A stretch of DNA of 64,000 nucleotides from positions 29,640,324-29,704,323 of the forward strand of contig NC_091195.1 of assembly GCF_040958095.1 (NCBI RefSeq), given 5' to 3'. The stretch comes from Procambarus clarkii. Taxonomy: Eukaryota > Arthropoda > Malacostraca > Decapoda > Cambaridae. Position numbers and translations under genes: made by a program. The notes under the pieces are model-generated. The model did not search any database. It was not told the DNA's origin and was given only the letters and a program-made list of their open reading frames with translations. Positions 1-11,098 of the stretch are shown piece by piece; the first letter of the stretch is position 1; every line of letters starts with the position of its first letter.

Positions 1-470
1 TTAATCAAACTAGAAATGCTCTACAAATCAAGGGGCCCAGAATGTGGAATGACCTTCCCAACCATGTTAAAGACTGTACCTCTCTCAACCAGTTTAAGAT
101 AAAAACGAAGCTATACCTAATAAATTCCCTGTAACCTACCTTACCCTTCTATTGTCAACCAATGTCTGGTTTTTTTTTAAAGAGCGCTGTTTGTCGACAT
201 AATTGTATTTGTGCTGCTTTTTCAGCTATGTTTTCATTTCTTGTTTTCATTCTACTCATTATGCTCAATTAGTATTAAGCTTGTCATTTAAGTTTATCAT
301 GCTCGAAACGCTTTGCGTAATAGTGGCTTTAGGCATTGTATGTACTAGCTCTACCTATAAGTCAACCAATCTTTGTAAAAATTTATTGTATGTATGTATG
401 TACCTTACCTAAATAAACATTTTATTTTATTTTATTTTATTTTTTATTTTTTTATTTTTTAAGCAGTTGA
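1..470 (+). mobile_element. 3' end of a non-LTR retrotransposon (LINE)
   Basis: Frame 3 from the window edge reads the C-terminal tail of a LINE ORF2, with the diagnostic run GPRMWNDLPNHVKDCTSL, ending at a TAA near position 134. The 3'UTR follows. It contains a GCTCGAAACGC...TAGTGGCTTTA core at 301-331, short TGTA repeats, an AATAAA at 412-417 and a TTTTA-rich simple tail at about 420-470. Such a tail is typical of target-primed integration. The tail motif GPRxWNxLP...SLxxFKxxxK is common to the CR1/L2/Jockey side of LINEs; I cannot assign the clade. The 5' part lies outside the window. Confidence 0.8.
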
Positions 471-1471
471 ATACCCTACATCTAATGGCTTTAAGAACAT
501 GTTTTTGGTTATTCTTGAAATAGGAGTAACCCACACAAAGATCATTGTGTTCAAGTATCCAACATAACTGGACACGGAATATCTTCAACTCAACAATGAA
601 AGTGTCATGTGTGCAAAGAGGCATGTTGTGATTTGTGAAAAACCAAGCCAGATAGTTTGGTTTCTGTTCAAGGGCGAGGCTCAAGATAAACTTTTTATGC
701 AAGGACTTGGCTACAGGAAAGTGGGTATGTATACTGTGTAAGACATACTATGTATTAAGTGTTCTCCTTGGTGACATATGTCTTGGATATGATAGTTTGA
801 TCCCAGACGTTGGTACTGTGGAATCAAACGTGATTCGCTAGAGTTTAGAGCCAAGATTGAGAAAGGAGAAAAATTTTTGTCATCTTGTTGAAATTGTCGG
901 AGACACCTACAATGCTGGTTCCTCTCTCTGTGTTTCATGAAGCCCCATCTGAGAGAGTCCAAGCTGGTACCCACAAGTAGGATCGAAGAAGCTTCGGAGA
1001 GAGGAACGATCATACCTCAGGAACAAGGCAGAAACAGTGGAGAGACAGCGGTAGACACAATGGACAATGCTTGGGAGAAAGGAACGGCGACGATTGGCTA
1101 ACCTAGTGGCAGTAGAAAATGAAGGCATATAACTTATCTTTCCTGGTTATAAAATGCAGGACGACTTCGTGAACTCTGAGGTTGGTACACAAATTTTGGA
1201 ATATCTCAAAAATTAGTTAAGGGGAATCGAGGCCCTTGAAAATTTAACTATGTCAGGTAGATGGGGTGAAGTGAAGGAAGAAAGCAAGAAAGAGGATGAA
1301 GTAGTAATGATTGGAACAGTGTCAGCAAAATGAACTGTCCACTAGTGATGACAGACATCAACCCTCTATAGCGGAAAATATTGTCACAAAAGTTAATGTA
1401 AAACAGCTAGAAAAATAGGAAAGAAAAACATTACATTTGATGATAGGAGATGTGCAACTGATGAATAAGAA
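471..1471. other. No recognisable gene
   Basis: AT-rich sequence. The best frames, on the minus strand between about 711 and 1128, are short, overlap each other and match no family I know. I see no repeat structure or splice-bounded coding pattern. Confidence 0.5.
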
Positions 1472-1668
1472 GCAGTGTTACAGTTGACCAGACCACACAC
1501 TAGAAGGTGAAGGGACGACGACGTTTCGGTTCGTCCTGGACCATTCTCAAGTAGATTGAGAATGGTCCAGGACGGACCGAAACGTCGTCGTCCCTTCACC
1601 TTCTAGTGTGTGGTCTGGTCAACATAATTTAGCCACGTTATTGTGACTCATCGCCTGCAGTGTTACAG
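1472..1668. mobile_element. Palindromic non-autonomous element with 12-bp target duplication
   Basis: Two 68-bp arms (1483-1550 and 1556-1623) are reverse complements with one mismatch around a 5-bp loop, GTAGA, at 1551-1555. A 33-bp non-palindromic tail follows (1624-1656). The whole is bracketed by a direct repeat, GCAGTGTTACAG, at 1472-1483 and 1657-1668. A 12-bp target duplication together with a one-sided tail fits a retroposed fold-back element better than a classic DNA transposon, whose duplications are usually 2-10 bp. I remember the arm sequence as abundant in crayfish DNA; that is unverified. Confidence 0.8.
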
Positions 1669-2415
1669 TGTTGGGAGTCTAAGGAACTCTTGCTACTCAA
1701 TGAAAATACAGAAAAGGGTAAAGTCAGGCATCTTGTATACTCGTAACTTCTGTATCCTCGGGGACTCATTATTTTTTATTTCTCCCGTTTTGAACCTACA
1801 GGAGATTGACTGGGAAACTTGCATTGACTAGTGTGTCACTTAGAGATTTCCCCCTCTTACAGGTCAGCACTAGGGGGGGTCGACAGGAAAGAATTCCTAT
1901 ACTGGGTATTCAGCAAAAGTCTTTATCATCCAGGTCAATAAATCGTTGATATTATTCTTAAGAGTTTTCGTTAATGAGGGAATATAGAGGGTAGGTAGAA
2001 CCATTCTTGAAGTAGGTATTCGGCACCATGTTTTTCTGAGCAGATCCTACATATTAACTGTCGAAAGCTTCCTAGCAGAGTTCTGGAGTCTAGTTTCAAG
2101 GTATCCACAGTTACTAAAATATCTCCACAAATCTTCCAATGCTCCATCATGGTTATTATTCTGGCATGTAATCCTTTTTATCCTGATTCACTAAGATTAT
2201 TGAAGGGATTTTGTCAAGGAGCCTGATGACAGGACGAATATAGAAGACGCGAATGTAGATTGGAGTTCTTGTAGAACCCCTTCGACTGTAGGTATATTCT
2301 TTCATTTGTGCATACACATGTGGCGAGTAAACCTTATACTCCCTCCATTATCTCATCATCTTAATGGTGTAACTAATTAGCACTAACTACACAAGCTATA
2401 AACTTCATCAATAAT
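1669..2415. other. No recognisable gene
   Basis: I see no long frame, repeat or known motif in this AT-rich stretch. Confidence 0.5.
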
Positions 2416-2691
2416 GGCTTAATCTTCATCAATCAATCAATCGAATAGCAAACTCAGAGGTCACGACCTCTCCGTAGGGTGCAGTCGAACCTCCACAGAT
2501 CTGAAGTATCAGCTAATGATACTGGTAATGGCTTCAAAGGGTCACCACTTACGGGCTATTCATGCCCGTGCCACCTTTTGGGTGGCTTAATCTTCATCAA
2601 TCAATCAATCGAATAGCAAATCTTACGGGCTATTCATGCCCGTACCACTTCTTGTGTGGCTTAATCTTTATCAATCAATCAGAATAGCAAA
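2416..2691 (+). repeat. TCAATCAATC-tailed repeat, one partial and two fuller copies
   Basis: A motif of about 70 bp occurs at 2549-2620 and again at 2623-2691. It runs from TTACGGGCTATTCATGCCCG through a GTGGCTTAATC segment to a TCAATCAATC tail and GAATAGCAAA. The tail part alone also occurs at 2416-2450. ACGGGC and GCCCGT inside each copy can form a 6-bp stem. A structured head with a simple tail looks like the 3' end of a retroposon repeated in tandem. Confidence 0.6.
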
Positions 2692-3009
2692 CGGTACAAT
2701 TTCCACAGTCAAGAATGCAGCACTCGGCGTAGGCAGTTCTAATCGTCTCCAAGACGCTACAGCTTCGACACAGAACAGACAGCAGACTAGGACCACATCG
2801 AGCTACAACACTCTCACATAGAGCTCCACGACTCCAGCCTCATTCAGCTCTCTACTCTGCTCCAAGCTCCGTCTCATCGTCTACGACACTGCTGTATCCA
2901 AGTCTACTAAATAAATATGAAAACCCATTAAATACTGTGTATCTAATCTACTCAACAACGTAACATAATCGTACGTTACACACAGATGGCCAAAAATCGT
3001 AGAGTTTCG
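2692..3009. other. Unassigned, possible LTR-like 3' end
   Basis: No gene is recognised. The plus strand carries AATAAATA near 2911 and then a segment ending CGTACGTTACA at about 2979, which could be an LTR 3' end (ACA terminus). I found no convincing matching 5' end or target duplication, so this is weak. Confidence 0.25.
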
Positions 3010-3215
3010 GCGTGGGTCTCACTAGCAAATTTTAGGTATGGTTAGACGTCATTTGGCCATCGGAGGAATACTTGGACTGCCGTTGTTCCTCCAGTCATTA
3101 CACCGATGATGTCATCAATGTACCTGTAATAAAATAGTGAGGCGGGAGAGTAGTTTTTCTTAAGTCCTCAAAAGCTGTATGCATTAAAATTTCAGCCATC
3201 ACGGAAAGGGTTCTG
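3010..3215 (-). pseudogene. Reverse transcriptase core fragment (YIDD box)
   Basis: The minus strand reads TLSVMAEILMHTAFEDL, then after a one-base frame change FYYRYIDDIIGVMTGGTTAV. YIDD is the catalytic YxDD box, with the two metal-binding aspartates intact. The arrangement of an AEILM block shortly before RYIDDI fits Penelope-type reverse transcriptase. The frame change and following stops show it is non-functional. Confidence 0.55.
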
Positions 3216-3409
3216 TTTACTGTTTTTTAGCTGTATGGGAGTCAGTAGCTCTCCACAGCTTTCTAATTAGTAGCTCTCCACAGCAGCTAGGTTCACTTTC
3301 CTTTCTATAAACCTGCTGAAATTTAATAAAGTCTTCTTCCTGATGGAAGGATACATACACAGTTAGGTGAAGAAAAAGGCGAAAGTAAGGAGTAACGGAA
3401 AGAGGCATG

Positions 3410-4294
3410 GGTACTTATGTTCCTGGTGAAACTCGGTGGACCTCTCATGAATGTCAGACCCTTTGCCAAAACTTTGTCTTCTATTTGTGAGAGTGGTATC
3501 TCCGATAGTATAAGTTTCTTGTTTTCATCTATTAGTTTCTTTCCAGTTCCACTTTTATGTTCCTTCGTTCTTTACTGGACAGTATTCTCTCCTGCAGTTC
3601 TTATTTCTCAAGCTTCCTCTTGTTTGTCCTTGTGTTCTTCATCTGTCGGTGCCTTCTTGACCTCTTCGAGGCCGTCGGCCCTCTCTTCCTTGTGTGCGGT
3701 GTAATACCTTCCTTTCCAGTAATCCAGGTTCCTGTGTTTTGGTCCCTGGTTACAGTTCGTTTCCTATTTCCCTTCAGTTGCCACCCATGGCTCCATCTGG
3801 GTCGATTTCTGATCTTGTTGGGTTATCTCCAACCACATGTCGATTTGTCTCTTGGTGAATTCGGTCGCTTGTTTCGTGAATTCCAACCTTATTTTCTGTC
3901 TCGTGGGCACTGCAAGTTTTTTATCTGTTGGGTCTGTCCGTTTCCCTCAGTTTGGTGCTGTGCGAGCTTGTTCCTTTTTCCTGGTTCCGGTTTGGTCTGG
4001 ATCAGCCGATTAAAACCCGCTTCCGTTGGTATTGATAGCAGGGAATTCAAGGGATTTATACGCCCCAAATATAAGAAGTTTCCATTTATGGGCTCTCAAT
4101 TGCTCCTACAATTTCTGCATTACCCAGCACGCCATTTTCCTGTGGGGAATAATGCTCAGAGTATGGGGGTTGGTTTTCCTCCAACTTTAATCTGTAGACC
4201 TACTGAAAATTATTTCTTGATTTTTTCATGTTTTGGTGTTGATTTCCTTCTATATGCTTCCCATACAATTTCTGCTATTCTTGTTTCACGATAG
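3410..4294 (-). pseudogene. Penelope-like N-terminal region, decayed
   Basis: Near 3510-3420 the minus strand reads KKLIDENKKLILSEIPL followed by SQIEDKVLAKGLTF. This resembles the conserved block that precedes the reverse transcriptase of Penelope-like elements. Further upstream the minus strand is lysine/glutamate rich with several stops. The plus strand of this interval is open for 245 codons (3557-4294), but that hydrophobic, Phe/Leu/Ser-rich translation is what the complement of a lysine/glutamate-rich coding strand looks like. I therefore treat it as a shadow. Confidence 0.4.
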
Positions 4295-4981
4295 CCGTAC
4301 CTGGCTTGAGTATGTGCCCCCCCTTAGCAATTATCATATAGTTGGCCGTCATTTGCTTTACAAAATTCATAGTAGTTTCTCTGATTAATTCTAGAAAGCC
4401 TGACATTAGTTCTAGGTCATTTGGAACAATGGTTCAGATATATTTGGGTTTACATATTCTGGGACTGTTCCCATATGAGAGGCTTAGATCATGTCTACAA
4501 AATTTTCATTGTAAAATTCAGGCCTCGAGAATTTTTTTAGCAAACTCATGATCCTAATTTCATAATCATTATATGGATTTCAAATTACAGATTAATTATT
4601 ACAAATTACAGTCATTTCTCTAGGCCTAGGACTACGTAACAAAGAGTTGGGCATTTTATCATTAATGTCCGGCACATCTGGTGAAAATGCCAAATGGGAG
4701 AGAGACCCTGATGAGCAATATGCCAAATATTTATACATTTGTATAAACCTGTAACGATAGCCGATTTAAGGGCGAGTTTCCTTTGAGGGAGTAGACTATT
4801 CTCCCTCTACTGCCCTGTCAGCCATTTCTTTGGAGCATTCGTGTTTTCGTTTGCTAGGAGTTTGTAGGCGTTCGGGCAGGGCCAGATTCCTTCAGGCTAA
4901 TATTATTGTTCTATGATGTTTGTTTCAAAGGCTGGAGGGTTGTTTCTCTCTCATGAGATAATGTTCATGTTTTCTTCGATC
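4295..4981. other. No recognisable gene, interior of the Penelope remnant
   Basis: It lies between two recognisable minus-strand Penelope-like segments and is probably eroded element sequence. Frames are short and interrupted. Confidence 0.4.
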
Positions 4982-5233
4982 CTACGTCTTTTCTTGTTGA
5001 TATGCCTCCTTAATACTGTGGCTTGTTCTTCCGACATTGTTTTTCCACTTTGTTGTAGGTTTTATAAGAGCATTCTCCAAATTTAACAAAAGGGTGGAAA
5101 ATAAATGACTAGTTTTATGAATTTTTGTTTCATACACGGATTGTATCGTATTTTTCGATACAATTTTCTCAATGTTTCTTACATTTTTCTTCACTGTTGA
5201 TGGTAACTGAAAAATCAATTCTTCAAAATTCAT
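4982..5233 (-). pseudogene. 5' coding fragment of the Penelope-like element
   Basis: An 83-codon minus-strand frame begins [20 protein letters not shown] and is basic and polar. Its first 35 or so codons recur in opposite orientation at 5693-5770, showing they belong to a mobile unit. The position, right after the spacer that follows the C-terminal fragment at 5636-5480, suggests the start of the next tandem copy. I recognise no catalytic motif in it. Confidence 0.45.
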
Positions 5234-5479
5234 TTTTATTTCTAGTCTGCCGCGACACTTGAGCGCGTTTCGTAAAACTTATTACATTTTCAAAGACTTT
5301 AGTTTACACACACACAACTATAACTTAACAGAGCTTAAAGATCTTTGATTTTTTATACCCGCATTTGGGTGAGGTGATATGTTACAACAGTTTTGGATGA
5401 GGTGAAAACAAACTTTCAACAAAAGACAGAACATGAAACAATTGGTATAATATTTTGTAAGTTAAAGGGAAGAATGGAA

Positions 5480-5636
5480 GTAACTGCAAAGGGCATATTG
5501 GCCCATATTTCTTGATGCTTCTATATTGGTGCGGAGTCTTGAAGTGGGTAGAATATAGTTGTGCATTAATTGGCTGTTGATTGCTGGTGTCGACTTCTTA
5601 ATGTGTAGTGCCTCGCAGATATCTAGCCGCCTGCTA
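5480..5636 (-). pseudogene. C-terminal fragment of a Penelope-like protein
   Basis: The minus strand reads DSRRLDICEALHIKKSTPAI followed by NSQLMHNYILPTSRLR. This resembles the end of the GIY-YIG endonuclease region of Penelope-like elements, where a glutamate lies in an I-x-E-A-x-x-I context before an N-x-Q motif. The rest of the endonuclease is missing because the segment is cut at 5640 by an inverted fragment. Confidence 0.5.
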
Positions 5637-5644
5637 TCGCGGCT

Positions 5645-5770
5645 TAAGTTTTACGAAACGCGCTCAAGTGTTGCGTCAGACTAGAAATAAAAATGACTTT
5701 TGGAGAATTGATTTTTCAGTTACCGTCAACAGTGAAGAAAAATGTAAGAAACATTGAGAAAATTCGTGTT
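5645..5770 (+). repeat. Inverted copy of the Penelope-like 5' end
   Basis: From AAGTTTTACGAAACGCGCTC to GAAACATTGAGAAAATT this matches the reverse complement of about 5160-5272 with few mismatches. Sequence about 370 bp long lies between the two arms. Inverted 5' fragments beside a tandem copy are a known signature of Penelope-like insertions. Confidence 0.65.
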
Positions 5771-5803
5771 AGAATTAATAATCTCACTTTTTCGGTCATA
5801 TTT

Positions 5804-7609
<1,806 letters not shown>

Positions 7610-7886
7610 TCTTTAATGGTGTCAATGGTCTACCTGGTGCTTCATATTCCCCCCAAAACGATCCACTTTAACATTGAAGTTTATAATTTCTGATGGGTTC
7701 ACAAACGAAGAATACTGATAGAAGGGTGCTCATTCATCTCCCCTTGCCGAGAAAGTAGGTAATTTTACTTGACAAAAAATCACTGAACAAGGAGGTATAC
7801 CAGGAGTGATACCAAGCAAAGCAAGGGGACACTAGATTATATAAACACATAAAAGCTCTTGTAGACTAATAGATTACATATCAAAT

Positions 7887-8087
7887 ATGGATCTCTCCAC
7901 AAACTTCCCCAATACAACTGTGCTTCGCACCCTCAGTTGGAACATTGCATCACTCAGGAAAAGAATTCCTGATCTCCACCACAAAGTGACGACCAAGCCC
8001 ATTAATGTCATCTGTCTTGAGTGCAGAGTTCCCACCAAGTCTCCACCCCTTAAATTATACTTTTCTGTTGCATATTACCTTAAATGA
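7887..8087 (+). pseudogene. LINE apurinic endonuclease N-terminal fragment
   Basis: Sixty-six codons starting MDLSTNFPNTTVLRTLSWNI. The SWNIASLRKRIPDL and INVICLECRV segments match the first two conserved blocks of LINE endonucleases (WN in block I; the ICLQE glutamate region in block II, here ICLEC). The usual QET sequence is altered, so the catalytic glutamate context is damaged. The frame stops at 8087 and the rest of the endonuclease is gone. Confidence 0.65.
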
Positions 8088-8149
8088 AGTCACTCATTTA
8101 TTTGCATGTTGAGAAGTCCCTTCCTCACTAGCCACATCCTTTCCCAAAT

Positions 8150-8990
8150 TATTTACACTGGTGGCTCCTTGCAACAGTCCTATGTGCAGCTGGAAGTGCA
8201 GTTGTTGTGACAGCGAGAGATTGTTCATTCTCCTATGAGTGTGGAGCGCATATAAATAACTGGGCCTCCACTCTTCAAACATAATCCATAATCCATAATC
8301 CAATGCCATAATCCTTGCAATCGAGCGCGTATATGAGTCCAAAGTTGACACGCTAATTGTAAGTTACTCCTTGTCATCCTTGACTGCCCTCAGCTCCCCA
8401 AGGTGTAACCGTGATGTATTTGTGTCTGAAGCTAAACACAGATGTAATGAAATAATGATGCGTCAGAGTTTGTCTCCTGTGGATTCCTTTCCATGCTGGT
8501 CTCCGAATGCATGATAGAACAGATGAGTTAGCCAAAACTTTTGCTCGTAAAAAGAGAATTGATTACCATCCAGGACTGCCTTTGAACAGTCTGAGGGAAG
8601 TAATATTCCGGGTACATCAAAAAAATCTCGTAGACTTGATGCAAAGTAAAATTCACCCCAGTTGCTCCATCTATCATCATTCTATTATGCAAGAAGAACT
8701 GCACGTCAATGGGTCATCCAATAAGCTTAGCAGACTTCTAGATGTTACCACTGCTAGGCTTAGGCTCGGCGACAAGTACCTCTGGGAGTTTGCAACAACT
8801 GCTGATGTACTTACATTTGACTAACTGTAAACTCTATCAGCAGAACTATTCACTTACTTTGCGTCATTATATAATGGAATGTGAAAAAATCGCGGAATTC
8901 GAAGATAACACCATCAACGGAGTCCAAGAATGTGTAAGTAATTCATTCATAATTGTGTACTGCCAGGAATCATAGCTAAGTATCCAAAAT
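8150..8990 (+). pseudogene. LINE RNase H and C-terminal region, catalytically dead
   Basis: RNase H landmarks occur in order. IYTGGS at 8150-8167 stands in place of IYTDGS, so the first catalytic Asp is Gly. LIVSYSLSSLTALSS near 8355 stands in place of VSDS, so an Asp is Tyr. HDRTDELAKTFARKK at about 8510 corresponds to the GNExADxLAK motif. The region of the catalytic Glu is disrupted by a short CATAATC duplication near 8280-8315. Downstream, TARLRLGDKYLWEF and YSLTLRHYIMECEKI match the C-terminal Cys/His region of such LINEs. Frame shifts separate the parts. Confidence 0.65.
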
Positions 8991-9013
8991 TTTCTTACTG
9001 TAGGTTACAGCCT

Positions 9014-9139
9014 GCACATGACTGTAAAGCTGCCGCCCAGTTGGGTGGGTGTGGAGCACATGACTGTAAAGCTGCCGCCCAGTTGGGTGGGTGTGGAGCA
9101 CATGACTGTAAAGCTGCCGCCCAGTTGGGTGGGTGTGGA
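9014..9139 (+). repeat. 42-bp minisatellite, three units, in LINE 3'UTR
   Basis: Three exact tandem units start at 9014, 9056 and 9098, each beginning GCACATGACTGTAAAGCTGC. They lie in the 3'UTR just after the LINE coding remnant. The same unit opened in reverse gives a repeated APHPPNWAAALQSC peptide, which is a shadow. Confidence 0.95.
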
Positions 9140-9300
9140 GCAAGACTAGTAATTGTGTGACTCACCATAGATGTAAAGTGCCTTGTATAGTGACTGTTGT
9201 GAGCTTTTTGTTGAATCACTTGTGATATAAAAAGATTATTGATATGTATATGTATATGTGTACATGAATGTACATATATGTACATGTGTATGTAACAATA

Positions 9301-10568
9301 ACAATTGTGTAACTAGCATCAAAAGATTGTCACTTGCTTAGCTAAACGAACTATGGGGTTCAGTTCCTGTACCTATTATGCCCCTCTGTAAACCTTTCTA
9401 CCACCGCCAACGGGGTGAGTATGGGGTGCATAATAATGAAAGATATATAAATAATATAAGGTCACCAGACATATGTACTGAGAAATAGAGATAAATACTG
9501 TCACACCGAGTCAGTCGTTCGTGGCTCCAATTACCAACAACACACAATGTTATAAACAAAACTGTTTATATTTCCTCAAACTAAATTACACATGATCACT
9601 ATCTACATACAATACATGAATATAAAATAATATGTCAAAAGGTGAGAATATGATACTGTGAATATGGGTGCACATACCAGTTGACGCGCAGCTCCTGAGA
9701 TATTCTGAGTCGTGTCTGTCTTCAGCCCCGGATATATTATGACGCCTGCCTTCAGCTACATCAGTGCGCATGCGTCAACGGCACACCCTGAACGGTAATA
9801 ATTCAACATAAAATAACTTTTAATAAACGTTTTTATCGTTTTATCGCAATATTATATGATTTGTATCCTAATTATTGGAATAGAATGCCGGCAACATAAA
9901 AGTAGCTGCAACATTGTTCGAACACAAAACAGGAAATATGATCAAATATAGTGTCGTCAGGGGTAGTGATATTAAAACTTCCTCAGGTTGCGACTTTACA
10001 CACAGAGATCATAAAACAACTTTTTAAAACATATGCATATATTTTGAGGGAATTAAATCATATTCATTGTTTTAAAATAAAACAACTGACAGCATATGGT
10101 GAACAAAATGCATGATTTAATGATTTGCTATTGTGAGCCATCCACGGAAATGACGTCTGTGAGCGAGGCAGCCGAGGCAACACTTATCACTTGGCTGGAG
10201 ATAAGGACCACTCGGTACACCCAACCGTCACACACATTCAACACTGTTCCCTCAACTCATCTGATGTCCCTTCAACACAGCCCAATCAACTCACTTGACA
10301 CCTCTCTAACACTGCTCCCTCAACTCATTTGATGAGTAGTCTTCAACACAGCCCCACCCAGTAAACAATTTTAGATTGCCACAATGTACCTGGAAAGTGT
10401 TTGAACACAATGGCAACGTTTCTTTTCATGTAATAGCTACATCATTGTGTGTGGTCGTAAATTAGTTGTCACACCTTACAGCACAACGTTGGTTAAACAA
10501 AATGTGAGACTTTGTGGTAACCTTAAATGTTGCATTAAAGTCGTTTTTGAAATTGATGGTATATATAA
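9301..10568. other. No recognisable gene
   Basis: A segment at about 9340-9440 (AAACGAACTATGGGGTTCAG through GGGTGCATAATAA) looks like a decapod retroposon fragment from memory, but I cannot prove it here. The rest is AT-rich. A short CAACTCAYYTGATG motif recurs near 10254-10336. No coding signal. Confidence 0.4.
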
Positions 10569-10609
10569 AAAATGTAGAAATATATATATAAAATATATTT
10601 CTACATTTT
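10569..10609. repeat. Short perfect hairpin
   Basis: AAAATGTAGAAATATA (10569-10584) is the exact reverse complement of 10594-10609, with a 9-bp AT loop. It is too AT-rich and isolated to assign a role. Confidence 0.7.
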
Positions 10610-10679
10610 GTAGAAATAAAGCAGGATGTGCATAATAAAGGTGGATTTGACTTTTTGTTTCATTATTTTCACTTAATGG

Positions 10680-11098
10680 AGAATCCATGGTAGTGGTGGT
10701 TGTTGCTGAGTTGTGGTTGGTAATGGAATTGATTGTTGGTGGTTGTGGTTGTTGTTGGTGGTGGTTTTTACTGGGGGGTAGTGGTAGTGGTTGTTGGTAT
10801 AGTGGTTGTTGGTATAGTGGTTGTTGGTATAGTGGTTGTTATTGGTGGTTGTGGTTATTTGTGAAAGTTGTTGTTGGTAGTGATTGTTGGTGGTAGTTGT
10901 TGTTGGTTGTGATTGTTTGTGGTAGCGGTTTTGTTGGTGGTAGTGGTTGATAGTTGTGGTTGTTGGGGGTAGTAGTTGTTGGTGGTGGTAGTGGTTGTTG
11001 GGCGAATTGTTGCTGTTAGTAGTGATTGTTGGTGGTAGTTGTTGGTGATGGTTGTGGTTGTTAGTGGACGTGGTTATTGGTGGCAGTGGTTGTTGGTT
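10680..11098. repeat. Degenerate GTTGGTGGT-rich tract
   Basis: A G/T-only plus strand built of irregular GTGGTTGTTGGT words. It grades into the regular 13-bp minisatellite near 11099. TATAGTGGTTGTTGG repeats three times at about 10798-10840. It may be the seed or an eroded edge of the array. It encodes nothing credible. Confidence 0.85.

Larger units (their letters stand above)
3010..5640 (-). mobile_element. Decayed Penelope-like retroelement with tandem partial copy
   Basis: Read on the minus strand, the parts come in a sensible order. A C-terminal fragment of one copy (5636-5480) is followed by a spacer, then the start of a second copy (5233-4982), then a block with LSQIEDKVLAKGLTF (about 3510-3420), then a reverse transcriptase core with RYIDDI (about 3125). 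Penelope-like elements are known for tandem partial copies with inverted ends. The internal spacing is too short for an intact element and stops are frequent, so it is a deleted remnant. The family call rests on the KGLxF block, the C-terminal DICEALHIKKSTPAIN run and the copy structure. Confidence 0.55.
7840..9300 (+). mobile_element. LINE with internal deletion and RNase H domain
   Basis: An endonuclease start (7887-8090) is followed directly by an RNase H region (about 8150-8525), a C-terminal CxxC/HC-like region (to about 8990), and a 3'UTR with a 42-bp minisatellite and a TA/TG-rich tail. The whole reverse transcriptase between endonuclease and RNase H is missing. RNase H in ORF2 points to the I/Jockey/LOA side of LINEs. 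Confidence 0.7.

Noticed and set aside
2365..2979. Complete solo LTR (TGTAAC...GTTACA)
   Set aside because: The proposed ends are only short matches, the flanking 5-mers differ (no target duplication), and other repeats lie inside.
3557..4294. 245-codon plus-strand frame, hydrophobic, resembling a membrane protein
   Set aside because: It is the complement of a lysine/glutamate-rich minus-strand segment with Penelope-like motifs. Composition alone explains the Phe/Leu-rich translation, and no topology or family is recognisable.
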